From the NCBI GenBank assembly GCA_026388545.1, contig JAPLJS010000012.1, forward strand, positions 1-46,008: a DNA stretch of 46,008 nt, read 5' to 3'. The stretch is from Deltaproteobacteria bacterium. GTDB lineage: Bacteria; Desulfobacterota; Syntrophia; Syntrophales; UBA2185. The position numbers were made by a program, and so were the translations under genes. The notes beneath the pieces were generated by a model. The model saw nothing but the letters and a program-made list of their open reading frames with translations. It had not been told where the DNA came from and searched no databases. Numbering within the stretch: position 1 is the stretch's first letter; every line of letters begins with the position of its first letter. Of this stretch, positions 9,310 to 16,996 are shown one piece after another.

Positions 9310-10304
9310 TTATGCTTTATCTTCACGGTCTTGGCCATTTTTACCCCGATAATATCATCACCAATCCATTTCTAGAAGAACTGGATATCGGAACATCTGA
9401 AGAATGGATTCTGGAGAGAGTCGGTATTCGTACCCGTCGTACCGTTCTTCCTTTAGACTACATAAGGACTACAAAAAACAGAGACCCGCGCGAAGCTCTA
9501 GACGCCGGCCTCTATAACAATACTTCGACCGGTACCGCAGCTGCGCGGATGGCGCTCGACCGGGCCGGACTCAAACCGGAAGATATCGGTCTTGTCATCT
9601 CCGGCAGTTCCGCCCCCGATAGTCTTTCTCCCGCAGAGGCAACAACCATCGCTGCGGCACTGGGAATAGAGGCTCCCTGTTTTGATCTCAACTCTGCCTG
9701 CACCAGTTTTGGTATGCAGATCCATTTCCTCAGTCAGATGAAGCCGGAAGCTTTGCCGCCCTTTACTCTCGTGGTCAATCCGGAAAATCTTACCCGTAGT
9801 ATAGACTATTCCGACAGAAATACCGCCGTACTATTCGGTGATGGGAGTTCCGCTGCCGTCGTTTCAGCAACCGTCCCATCAAGAGCGGCCTTTATGGCAT
9901 GTTCGTGTGAATCAAAACCTTCGTCCTGTGATAAGGTCAGTATTCCTCGCATGGGCTACTTTCAACAGGACGGAAACGCTGTACAGGGATTTGCCATCCG
10001 AAAAACGACAGAGGCCATTCGTATACTCCAGGATAATTTTTCTGTAAACGGCAACCGCTTTATTTTTGTAGGTCATCAGGCCAACCTGGGGATGCTGAAA
10101 ACCGTCTGTGAGCGTACCGGCATCCTTGAGCAGAATCACTGGCATACAGTGGCGGATTTCGGCAACACCGGTTGTTCGGGAGCGCCTGCCGTTTTAAGCC
10201 AGAACTGGGACGAACTGAATCCCGGCGATCATGTGGCCATCGCCATTGTCGGGGCGGGATTTACATGGGTGCGTATGATGTTGAAGGTGGAAGAAGCATC
10301 ATGA
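9306..10304 (+). CDS. 3-oxoacyl-ACP synthase III (FabH-like)
   Basis: A thiolase-fold condensing enzyme of 332 aa. The Cys-His-Asn triad of KAS III is visible: C132 in LNSACTSFG, His in VGHQANLGML (about 254) and Asn in FGNTGCSGAP (about 285). Such enzymes start chains by joining an acyl-CoA primer to malonyl-ACP; here the primer is unknown. The start is GTG at 9306, overlapping the dehydrogenase stop, or ATG at 9312. GGAAGGGA just upstream can serve either. The stop overlaps the fabA-like start by 4 bp (ATGA). It is the likely priming enzyme of the operon's own synthase. Confidence 0.9.
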   Translation: MIMLYLHGLGHFYPDNIITNPFLEELDIGTSEEWILERVGIRTRRTVLPLDYIRTTKNRDPREALDAGLYNNTSTGTAAARMALDRAGLKPEDIGLVISGSSAPDSLSPAEATTIAAALGIEAPCFDLNSACTSFGMQIHFLSQMKPEALPPFTLVVNPENLTRSIDYSDRNTAVLFGDGSSAAVVSATVPSRAAFMACSCESKPSSCDKVSIPRMGYFQQDGNAVQGFAIRKTTEAIRILQDNFSVNGNRFIFVGHQANLGMLKTVCERTGILEQNHWHTVADFGNTGCSGAPAVLSQNWDELNPGDHVAIAIVGAGFTWVRMMLKVEEAS

Positions 10305-10897
10305 AGTATACGGAATTCATGGAATGCCAGCATTTCGGTCTGGAAGACCTCCTTGCTTTTTCTTATGGAAGCCTGGTGGACGATCCGCCTGCACATTTTG
10401 AAGCCCGGTTACCGGCGCCGCCTTTTCTCATGGCGGACCGTATCCTGTCATGCAAAAGCAACGGAAGACAGGGTTCCATTCTAGCGGAACAGGACATCAA
10501 GCTGGACGCATGGTATTTTCAATGCCATATGCCGGGAGATCCGGTCCAACCGGGGTGTCTCTGCGTAGATGCTGTATGGCAATTATTGGGTTTTTACTGT
10601 GTCTGGCGGGGTGCATTAGGTGCAGGCAGGGCTCTGGGTTGCGGTGAGGTTACTTTTAACGGTCAAATCCGTCCCTATAATAAATGTGTCCGTTATGAGA
10701 TTCACATTAAGCGATATGCCCAGTTGAAGGAATCGGGGGCAAGTTTGGCAATCGCAGATGCCAATATTTATGTGGACAATGAAATGATAGCCCAGATTAA
10801 AGATGCGCGCACCGGTGTTTTTCAGGGAATTATCTATCCCGACTACCCGAAACGATCAGCCAATTCTGTCGGTGGAATCATGAGAGGTGGTTCATGA
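10301..10897 (+). CDS. fabA: FabA-type 3-hydroxyacyl-ACP dehydratase/isomerase
   Basis: 198 aa when started at the ATG overlapping the preceding stop (ATGA); the longer open frame runs back into the KAS III gene. It follows E. coli FabA closely: PAPPFLMADRI, CHMPGDPVQPGCLCVDAVWQ and GRALGCGEVTFNGQI. Catalytic H76 and D90 match E. coli H70 and D84 with the same spacing. FabA dehydrates 3-hydroxyacyl-ACP and isomerises trans-2 to cis-3 decenoyl-ACP, which is how anaerobes can introduce a double bond without oxygen. A FabA together with a separate FabZ-like enzyme and a KAS II in one operon suggests an unsaturated acyl product (inference). The stop overlaps fabG by 4 bp. Confidence 0.92.
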   Translation: MKYTEFMECQHFGLEDLLAFSYGSLVDDPPAHFEARLPAPPFLMADRILSCKSNGRQGSILAEQDIKLDAWYFQCHMPGDPVQPGCLCVDAVWQLLGFYCVWRGALGAGRALGCGEVTFNGQIRPYNKCVRYEIHIKRYAQLKESGASLAIADANIYVDNEMIAQIKDARTGVFQGIIYPDYPKRSANSVGGIMRGGS

Positions 10898-11622
10898 ACA
10901 GGAAACCCGTTGCAATTGTAACCGGCGGTGGAAAGGGTATTGGTGCGGCATGCTGTCGAGCATTGTCCGTGGAAGGATTCCAGGTAGGCGTTCATTACCG
11001 TAGCAGTGAGGAACAAGCAAAGGCTGTTCTTGCTGAAATCGGCGATGGCTTTCTCCTCCAGGCGGATCTTGCCGACACCGACCAGGTAGAAGCCCTGGTC
11101 AATACGGTGAAGCAAACAGCGGGACACGTGGATGTTCTTGTCAATAATGCCGGAGTATCGGTAAATGCCGATATCAACAGTATGAAAATTGAGCAATTCG
11201 ATGCTCAGCGTGCAGTTACACGCGGAACCTGGTACCTGACCAAACGAATCATCCGCCTCTTTATGCTGCGTCAGGGAGGGGGTCGTATCATTAATATATC
11301 CAGTGTCGTAGGGCATACCGGCAACGGCGGCCAGATTCCTTACACCATGGAAAAGGCGGCCATTGATGCCTTCACAAAATCCCTGTCGAAAGAATTAGCG
11401 GGGCGTAATATCCTCGTCAATTCAGTAGCTCCGGGATTCATTGAGACAGAGATGACGCAGCAGCTTCCCGAAGAGGTACAAAAGAGAATTCTCGATAATA
11501 TTTCATTGAACCGTATAGGACGTCCCGAGGAAGTAGCCGAAGTGGTGGCTTTTCTCGCAACGCGCGGTTCATATATATCCGGAAGCGTCGTCCATGTGAA
11601 CGGGGGACTTTATGGCGGCTGA
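10894..11622 (+). CDS. fabG: 3-oxoacyl-ACP reductase (FabG-like SDR)
   Basis: A 242-aa short-chain dehydrogenase. The cofactor loop TGGGKGIG is at 10-17, NNAG at about 84-87, and the catalytic set is Ser136/137 (NISSVVG), Y150 and K154 (YTMEK). SRAVTRGTW-type regions differ from housekeeping FabG, as expected for a pathway-specific paralogue. It reduces 3-oxoacyl-ACP with NAD(P)H in the elongation cycle. It starts within ATGA shared with the fabA stop and overlaps the next gene by 11 bp. Confidence 0.92.
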   Translation: MNRKPVAIVTGGGKGIGAACCRALSVEGFQVGVHYRSSEEQAKAVLAEIGDGFLLQADLADTDQVEALVNTVKQTAGHVDVLVNNAGVSVNADINSMKIEQFDAQRAVTRGTWYLTKRIIRLFMLRQGGGRIINISSVVGHTGNGGQIPYTMEKAAIDAFTKSLSKELAGRNILVNSVAPGFIETEMTQQLPEEVQKRILDNISLNRIGRPEEVAEVVAFLATRGSYISGSVVHVNGGLYGG

Positions 11623-12088
11623 TCGGGAAACGATGGTCCGGATTCTCAATAGCGTTCCCCAGCAACATCCCTTTCGCTTTATCGACGAGATACTGGAACT
11701 GGATGATGAACATATTGTGGGCTCTTACCGCTTTCGTGAGGACGAGTATTTTTATCGGGGTCATTTCCCTGACCAACCGATCACTCCGGGAGTCATTCTT
11801 ATTGAAACTATGGCACAAATGGGCGTTGTTGCTTTTGGTCTTTATCTTTACACAAAGCAGATAAATACGTCCATCGATGCATCAAAAGAGTTGACTACAC
11901 TTTTTACTCTTGCAGAAGGGGTGGAGTTTACCGGGCTTGTGAGGCCTGGTGAGCGGGTGATTACCCGTGGTCAAAAAATATATTTTCGCATGGGAAATTT
12001 AAAATCGAAGGTCACCATGGAAAGGGAAAATGGTGAAATGGTGAGTTCTGGTGTATTGGCCGGAAGGGGAGTATCTTTTCGGATTTAA
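11612..12088 (+). CDS. FabZ-like hotdog 3-hydroxyacyl-ACP dehydratase
   Basis: 158 aa with the FabZ signature: HPFRFIDEI near the N-terminus, then FYRGHFPDQPITPGVILIE with catalytic H51 and E65. Family members dehydrate 3-hydroxyacyl-ACP without isomerising. Its presence next to a FabA gives the operon two dehydratases, which may divide work by chain length or stage. It starts 11 bp inside the fabG gene, so translation is probably coupled. The last ~30 residues are less conserved than in housekeeping FabZ. Confidence 0.88.
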   Translation: MAADRETMVRILNSVPQQHPFRFIDEILELDDEHIVGSYRFREDEYFYRGHFPDQPITPGVILIETMAQMGVVAFGLYLYTKQINTSIDASKELTTLFTLAEGVEFTGLVRPGERVITRGQKIYFRMGNLKSKVTMERENGEMVSSGVLAGRGVSFRI

Positions 12089-12120
12089 CACTTAATGTTT
12101 TTTTGGAGGGTTACTGTAAG

Positions 12121-13413
12121 TTGAAAAAGAGAGTCGTTATAACGGGAATGGGGGTAGTGGCCCCCAACGCTCACGGTTTAGATAATTTTGAAGAGGCCCT
12201 GCGTGAAGGCAGATCAGGCATCCGCTTTATTCCTGAACTGCAGGAATTGAATTTTGCATGCCAGATCGGCGGTGTTCCACAGGATTTTGAGAGTATTCGC
12301 AAGCGTTACTTTGATCACGAAAAGCTTCTGTCCCTCAACGATAACATCGGATATGCGTCCGTCTCCGCTGTAGATGCATGGAATGACGCCGGTTTTACCG
12401 TGCCTGACGCAGATGATAATCGAGTGGACTGGGACACAGGTGTGATTGTCGGTTCCGGTATCGGCGGCATGGATACCATTGCCAAGACCGTGGTTCCTAT
12501 GGTCAATGAAGGCAAGGTCCGCCGTATGGGAAGCCGAATCGTCGAGCAGGTTATGAACAGCGGCACCAGCGCCCGTATCGCCGGTCTGATGGCACTGGGA
12601 AACCAGGTGACTTCAAATTCGTCCGCCTGCAGCACAGGGAACGAAGCCGTTATTGAAGCATTGTGGAGAATACGCAATGGACTGGCCAAGCGCGTGCTGG
12701 CCGGTGGATCTGAAGGGGCATCACCCTACATCTGGGCCGGATTCGATGCCATGCGTGTCATCTGCCGGAAATACAACGATCGCCCGGAAGCGGCGTCACG
12801 GCCTTTAAGCGCTTCGGCGAGCGGTTTTGTGCCCGGTTCCGGAGCCGCAGTTCTGGTCATTGAAGATCTGGAATCCGCCCTGGAGCGCGGTGCAAGGATT
12901 TACGCGGAAGTTCTCGGAGGCGCCGTGAATTGCGGAGGGCACCGCATGGGTGGCTCTATAACCGCACCGAATCCTGAAGGGGTCAAGCGTTGTATTGAAT
13001 CTGCCGTATCTGACGCCGGTATCACACCAGGGGAGGTCGATGCAATCAACGGCCACTTAACGGCAACCTTTGCCGATCCCGGTGAAGTGAAAAACTGGTC
13101 GGCAGCCCTCAAACGCGGACCCGATACGTTTCCCTACATCAATTCAACAAAATCATTGATCGGCCATTGTTTAGGGGCGGCAGGAGCCATCGAAAGTGTT
13201 GCCGTCGTATTGCAATTATATAAGGGGTTCCTCCATCCGTCCGCAAACTGCGAGGATATCCACCCCGATATCGCCGAATTTGAAGATAAAGTGCCCCACA
13301 AGTGCATTGACTATCCTGAGTTACGAATCATCGCCAAGGCCGGTTTCGGTTTCGGTGATGTAAACAGCTGTTTGATATTTAAAAAATGGGAAAATAATAA
13401 AAGGAGTTATTAG
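12121..13413 (+). CDS. 3-oxoacyl-ACP synthase II (FabF-like)
   Basis: A 430-aa condensing enzyme with the KAS I/II Cys-His-His triad: C170 in NSSACSTGNEA, H312 in INGHLTATF and H349 in STKSLIGHCLGAAG (K344 conserved). The open frame extends to a TTG at 12103, but that stretch contains the ribosome binding site GGAGGG (12105-12110). The TTG at 12121, ten bases after it, is the better start and gives the usual MKKRVVITGMG opening. It extends acyl-ACP with malonyl-ACP. The first histidine motif (GHLTATFADPGE) departs from the common AHGTSTP form, so substrate preference may be special. Confidence 0.9.
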   Translation: MKKRVVITGMGVVAPNAHGLDNFEEALREGRSGIRFIPELQELNFACQIGGVPQDFESIRKRYFDHEKLLSLNDNIGYASVSAVDAWNDAGFTVPDADDNRVDWDTGVIVGSGIGGMDTIAKTVVPMVNEGKVRRMGSRIVEQVMNSGTSARIAGLMALGNQVTSNSSACSTGNEAVIEALWRIRNGLAKRVLAGGSEGASPYIWAGFDAMRVICRKYNDRPEAASRPLSASASGFVPGSGAAVLVIEDLESALERGARIYAEVLGGAVNCGGHRMGGSITAPNPEGVKRCIESAVSDAGITPGEVDAINGHLTATFADPGEVKNWSAALKRGPDTFPYINSTKSLIGHCLGAAGAIESVAVVLQLYKGFLHPSANCEDIHPDIAEFEDKVPHKCIDYPELRIIAKAGFGFGDVNSCLIFKKWENNKRSY

Positions 13414-13416
13414 AAG

Positions 13417-13665
13417 ATGGATGAACAAACGATTTTTAGCAAAATGATTGACATTTTAAGACTTTATACAAAGGACGCGAGCTTGTTAGACAAGGCGACA
13501 CTGGATACCCACATCCTGAATGACCTCAAGGTCAACTCCGCGCGGTTGGTGGATGTTATTATAAAGTGTGAAGACACCTTCGGCGTTACCGTTGAAGACG
13601 ATGAGGCCGACAAGATCGGGACAATCGGAGATGCCGTTGGCATCATAAAAACTAAATTAGGATAA
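13417..13665 (+). CDS. Acyl carrier protein, atypical NSA phosphopantetheine site
   Basis: 82 residues, acidic and mainly helical, in the position expected between the condensing enzyme and acyltransferase. The attachment serine is S41 in DLKVNSARLVD. Most ACPs have DSL here; this one reads NSA, losing both the Asp and the Leu used by partner enzymes for recognition. The operon encodes its own phosphopantetheinyl transferase, which may have adapted to this sequence. Ribosome binding site AAGGAG precedes the ATG by about 10 bp. It is the carrier on which the operon's enzymes presumably act. Confidence 0.88.
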   Translation: MDEQTIFSKMIDILRLYTKDASLLDKATLDTHILNDLKVNSARLVDVIIKCEDTFGVTVEDDEADKIGTIGDAVGIIKTKLG

Positions 13666-13673
13666 GATGAGGT

Positions 13674-14477
13674 ATGAAGAAAATGCTTCAGGGCCCTCTG
13701 CTCATTCAATATATTCTGGGACGGGTTGCTGTTTTTGTACTCGCCCCGCTCTATTTTGCAGCTATCCGGTTGATGGGATACCGGGTGAGGAATTTACGGA
13801 AGATCAGACAGGAATGCTCTCGTCATTTCAGAAATCACGATGGGCCATGGATCATATGCTCGAATCATCTTACCATGGTTGACTCCCCGATTATTATATA
13901 TGCGACGGTCTCTTTATCCCGTCAGCTGCTTCATTATCGGGAGATTCCCTGGAATTTGCCGGAAAGAAATAATTTTCAGCGGAATATCATCCTGGCAATT
14001 CTCTGTTATCTGTCCAAGTGCATCGCCATCAATCGCGGCGGCAATCGTGAAGAGATGAAAAAAACCCTCGACACATGCAACTCTCTTTTAGAAGGGAAGC
14101 AGCATTTAATGGTTTTCCCGGAGGGAGGGCGCTCCCGGACCGGTAGAGTGAATACCGAGAGTTTTTCTTATGGTGTTGGCCGCTTTGTTAAAGATTTCGA
14201 AAACTGCAAGATTATGTGTATCTATCTCCGCGGGGATGGCCAACATACGTATGGGTTTGTTCCCAGGTTCGGTGAACGTTTTACTGTAAATATTGAAGTA
14301 TTCCAGCCCCAATTAACAAAAGAAAACGGCCTCAGGGCTCAACGCGATTATGCGGAGCAGATCATCAAACACATGGCACACATGGAGGAAGACTATTTTA
14401 CTACGAGTCGGCAACGATATAGTGGATTTGAGAGATCCACACAACGTGGGGAAAAGCCGGAATGCGCGATTCATTAA
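13674..14477 (+). CDS. PlsC-like 1-acyl-glycerol-phosphate acyltransferase (LPLAT)
   Basis: 267 aa with an N-terminal hydrophobic segment (about 10-35) and the acyltransferase box NHLTMVD (N64, H65, D70). Motif III FPEGGRSRTG (148-157) follows. Enzymes of this family move acyl groups from ACP or CoA to a hydroxyl on a glycerolipid or other acceptor at the membrane. Placed directly after the ACP gene, it is the likely unloading enzyme that puts the special acyl chain into a lipid (inference). Its 3' end overlaps the phosphopantetheinyl transferase gene by 80-130 bp, depending on that gene's start. Confidence 0.88.
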   Translation: MKKMLQGPLLIQYILGRVAVFVLAPLYFAAIRLMGYRVRNLRKIRQECSRHFRNHDGPWIICSNHLTMVDSPIIIYATVSLSRQLLHYREIPWNLPERNNFQRNIILAILCYLSKCIAINRGGNREEMKKTLDTCNSLLEGKQHLMVFPEGGRSRTGRVNTESFSYGVGRFVKDFENCKIMCIYLRGDGQHTYGFVPRFGERFTVNIEVFQPQLTKENGLRAQRDYAEQIIKHMAHMEEDYFTTSRQRYSGFERSTQRGEKPECAIH

Positions 14478-15117
14478 CCGCGTTTTCACCCCCGATGAAC
14501 AAAAGCTAATATTTGATGCCGCCAGTCAGGACGCCATACTATGGGCGCTGTGGGCCGGAAAGGAAACGGCATATAAGGTTATCAGCAAATGTTATCCTTC
14601 TGTGACTTCAGTGCCCCGGTTATATAAAGTAAGCCTGCATTCTGTGGAGACACTCACCACATCAGGTGATATTCCTTCTGGAAACAACACCATAACCGGC
14701 TTTGTCGACACACCTTGCGGCAATGTTTACATAAAGATTTTCATAACCTCCGACTATGTCCATTGCATCGGAACCACGTCACCATTGGAAGAAATGGATT
14801 CACTCGTTTGGCATGTAAACCGTATCAGTCCCGATTCAGAAGCCATGCCGGATTATGAATCAACTTTTGGACGTAACGCTCTTAAACGAGGTCTCTTGGC
14901 ATACTGTGAACGAGATCAGGAAGACATTGACATCAAGCGTGAGAAAGGTTGTAATGGTCTGGGGCCTCCCTTTGTGTGTTTAAACGGCAAGCCGGTGGAG
15001 ATTGATATCAGTCTCAGCCATGACGGCTTATTTGCTGCTTACGCTTTTGTTGATAGCGATGCCCGCAAAATGCACGTCAACCCTGAGAATTGCGTTTTAA
15101 AAACCGACCTTCAATAA
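14350..15117 (+). CDS. 4'-phosphopantetheinyl transferase (AcpS/Sfp superfamily)
   Basis: The metal-binding motif VGNDIVDL (D23), then WAGKETAYK (K71, E72, K76) and a C-terminal ISLSHDG follow the AcpS order rather than the Sfp order, although 255 aa is long for AcpS. It would activate the operon's ACP by attaching phosphopantetheine from CoA. The annotated ATG at 14350 adds an unlikely 19-residue basic leader. A perfect GGAGGA (14384-14389) is followed five bases later by ATT (14395-14397), which would give the family-typical opening just before LLRVGNDIVDL. A rare ATT start is therefore plausible. The 3' end overlaps the convergent mobB gene by 41 bp. Confidence 0.82.
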   Translation: MRSRSSNTWHTWRKTILLRVGNDIVDLRDPHNVGKSRNARFINRVFTPDEQKLIFDAASQDAILWALWAGKETAYKVISKCYPSVTSVPRLYKVSLHSVETLTTSGDIPSGNNTITGFVDTPCGNVYIKIFITSDYVHCIGTTSPLEEMDSLVWHVNRISPDSEAMPDYESTFGRNALKRGLLAYCERDQEDIDIKREKGCNGLGPPFVCLNGKPVEIDISLSHDGLFAAYAFVDSDARKMHVNPENCVLKTDLQ

Positions 15118-15592
15118 GATTAACGATACTTCCTGCATCATTGATGTCCAGGCAGGGAACGCCTCTTTCAAGCGGCCTGTCGCTCGCAACGGCAATGAGA
15201 TTATCTTCCCTGGTACATAAAGGTTCGTGCTTCAGTCCTGATCGAACGACCTCAATTTTTGGATGCGGATTTTTTTTAAAACCTTCAGAAAGGATAATAT
15301 CAACATCCCGAATATAGTGATCCGTCAATTCCGATAATTCATAGTCTCTGTTTACATCTTCAATAACAGCGACCCGGTGGGGTGAGGCTATGACGGTAAC
15401 CTGTGCACCCGCTTTTTTATGGCGCCAGCTATCTTTCCCCTCATGATCGATGTCAAAACCGTGATTGTTATGTTTGATCGTACCTACTCGATAGCCCCTT
15501 CGCCGTAACTCTATTATCAATTTTTCAATCAGGGTCGTTTTCCCCGTATTCGAGCGCCCCACAATAGACACAATCGGTATCACACTTTTCAC
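15077..15592 (-). CDS. mobB: Molybdopterin-guanine dinucleotide biosynthesis protein MobB
   Basis: 171 aa, normal for MobB. It has a P-loop GRSNTGKTTL (12-21), the characteristic TIKHNNHGFDID and DSWRHKKAGA blocks, and ILSEGFKK. MobB binds GTP and assists MobA in making the bis-MGD cofactor for molybdenum or tungsten enzymes such as formate dehydrogenase. It starts with GTG overlapping the GNAT stop (GTGA), so the two are co-translated. Its 3' end runs 41 bp into the opposing phosphopantetheinyl transferase gene. Confidence 0.93.
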   Translation of the reverse strand: MKSVIPIVSIVGRSNTGKTTLIEKLIIELRRRGYRVGTIKHNNHGFDIDHEGKDSWRHKKAGAQVTVIASPHRVAVIEDVNRDYELSELTDHYIRDVDIILSEGFKKNPHPKIEVVRSGLKHEPLCTREDNLIAVASDRPLERGVPCLDINDAGSIVNLIEGRFLKRNSQG

Positions 15593-16101
15593 CTTTTCCT
15601 ATCGAACCACCGCCGGTCTGCAAGAACCACCGATGTTTCAATCTGACGTTCAGGAATTGACCAGTATTGTTGAAGTAAACGATCCTTTTCTTCCGGAGAA
15701 ACCAGCCGGAAGCCATGTTTTTCATAGAAATGAACGGCCCATACCGCTGCCGCCCAGGTGCCGATTAAGACCGGGCGTTTCGTCCTCTCCCTGAGTGCAG
15801 ACAGTAATTTCCCCCCGATGCCCTGGTTTCGTATCACCGTGCGAACATAGGCGTGCCGTATCAATGTTATATCCTGAACATCCTGCATGCCCGTTACACC
15901 AAGAAGCTCCCCATTTTCTTCATAGCCCCAGAATACGACTCCCTCATCGATCTCATGCCGGAGTTCCTCCCCGGACATATAGGGTTCTTGCCATCGGTCC
16001 GCCGGAATGATCCCCCGGTATGCCTGTGCGGCATCGTTAATGATATCATAAATCGTTTCAATTTCACCTTCGTTGCAGGGACGGATCAAGGGGTCGATCA
16101 T
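15589..16101 (-). CDS. GNAT-family N-acetyltransferase
   Basis: 170 aa with the acetyl-CoA binding signature VIRNQGIGGKLLSAL (about 91-105) and the C-terminal AVHFYEKHGFRL strand-helix typical of GNAT enzymes. The substrate cannot be told from the sequence. It overlaps mobB by 4 bp and is likely co-transcribed with it. It is probably a cytosolic small-molecule or protein acetyltransferase. Confidence 0.9.
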   Translation of the reverse strand: MIDPLIRPCNEGEIETIYDIINDAAQAYRGIIPADRWQEPYMSGEELRHEIDEGVVFWGYEENGELLGVTGMQDVQDITLIRHAYVRTVIRNQGIGGKLLSALRERTKRPVLIGTWAAAVWAVHFYEKHGFRLVSPEEKDRLLQQYWSIPERQIETSVVLADRRWFDRKR

Positions 16102-16410
16102 TATTCAGCATCCTTTTCATTTCCTCCATTGGAGGAATAGGACATTCTATTTAACTCTCCTGTCTCTTTATTTCAAATAAAAATTTCATGAATTGCGGTT
16201 TGCGCTGTATGTCGTGGCGTCACTCTTTTGGCATTAAGCCCTGATGCCACATGCTGACCAGGAAACAGGATAATTATTTCCTTTCGTACAACTCCCCCTT
16301 AAAAAAATTTAACTGATTATTTCAAAACAACCTTAAAAAATAAATCTGTATTACGTCACCAGATTTTTCCCTGTCATTTCGACTGGAAGGGAGAAATCTT
16401 ACCCCACCTT
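16102..16410. other. Intergenic region with a half copy of a dispersed repeat
   Basis: No ORF is convincing. An imperfect inverted repeat GTGGCGTCA (16214-16222) / TGATGCCAC (16242-16250) could form a hairpin. At 16372-16400, TGTCATTTCGACTGGAAGGG matches one arm of the element at 31912-31994. Confidence 0.4.
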
Positions 16411-16720
16411 CCTAAAGAAACTTCCCTCCCCTGGTGGGAGTGATTGAGGGAGGGCGGTAATTAATCCGCTCATTCTGCAAATAGCGGAGCCACAGCCATC
16501 CCCTGTCATCCCGGACTTGATCCGGGATCCATTCCTTTGATCCTCGAAAAATGACTTGACTGATTTCATGTTTAGTTATATTTTCTCTTAAATTTCAAAT
16601 GGATATTGAGGACAACATTTTAACACCCCTTTAACTCATCAACCAAGAGGTATACATGGACTGATTTCCCGCAACCCCTTTTCTCAAAAGAGAGTGGGGT
16701 TTTTTGTTTATAGGGAAAGA
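16411..16720 (+). repeat. ~310-bp direct repeat, copy 1 (left of toxin-antitoxin pair)
   Basis: It runs from CCTAAAGAAACTTCCCTCCC to TATAGGGAAAGA and is repeated with scattered differences at 17639-17952. It contains a CCCTCC-rich dispersed element, TCCCGGACTTGATCCGGGAT (an inverted repeat) and a terminator-like hairpin. It has no coding potential; the short frame 16704-16892 starting in it looks spurious. Confidence 0.9.
16673..16706 (+). terminator. Terminator-like hairpin inside direct repeat copy 1
   Basis: AACCCC (16673-16678) pairs with GGGGTT (16696-16701), with an inner CTTTT/AAAAG stem, followed by a run of T. It would stop plus-strand transcription before the toxin-antitoxin promoter. 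Confidence 0.6.
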
Positions 16721-16830
16721 ACAGGGGGCTCGGCTGCTTTTCCTTGTGGAAACAACTTATAGGAAAAGTTTGGTAAGTGGATTAAAAGATACTACTATCG
16801 GCACATGCTTGATAATGCAGTCAATTTATA

Positions 16831-16859
16831 TTGACGTAATAGACTGTTTCCCCTATACT
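16831..16859 (+). promoter_or_regulatory. Sigma-70 promoter of the toxin-antitoxin operon
   Basis: TTGACG (16831-16836), 17-bp spacer, TATACT (16854-16859). The leader to the antitoxin start is about 130 bp. Confidence 0.65.
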
Positions 16860-16996
16860 TTTCTTATTAACGAAGTAACTTTGAGTAAATAAATATTATG
16901 ACCGTGGGAAACTGATCTATAAAGCACGACAGGAAATGCTATTTTTGATGCAGTTAAAAAATCATCTTTCTCAGGGGAAAACAGGAGATAAACATT

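Noticed and set aside
10172-10300. N-terminal extension of the FabA ORF into the KAS III gene
   Set aside because: It is out-of-frame translation of KAS III; the ATG in the 4-bp overlap at 10301 gives the normal FabA N-terminus.
12103-12120. TTG at 12103 as start of the FabF-like gene
   Set aside because: The first codons are the ribosome binding site GGAGGG itself; TTG at 12121 is correctly spaced after it.
8110-15117. Aryl-polyene or ladderane biosynthetic cluster
   Set aside because: No chain-length-factor pair, ammonia-lyase, glycosyltransferase or exporter, and no radical SAM enzymes; only the general FAS-like core is shared.
16704-16892. 62-residue plus-strand ORF before the antitoxin
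   Set aside because: It starts inside the terminator of repeat copy 1, has no ribosome binding site and covers the toxin-antitoxin promoter.
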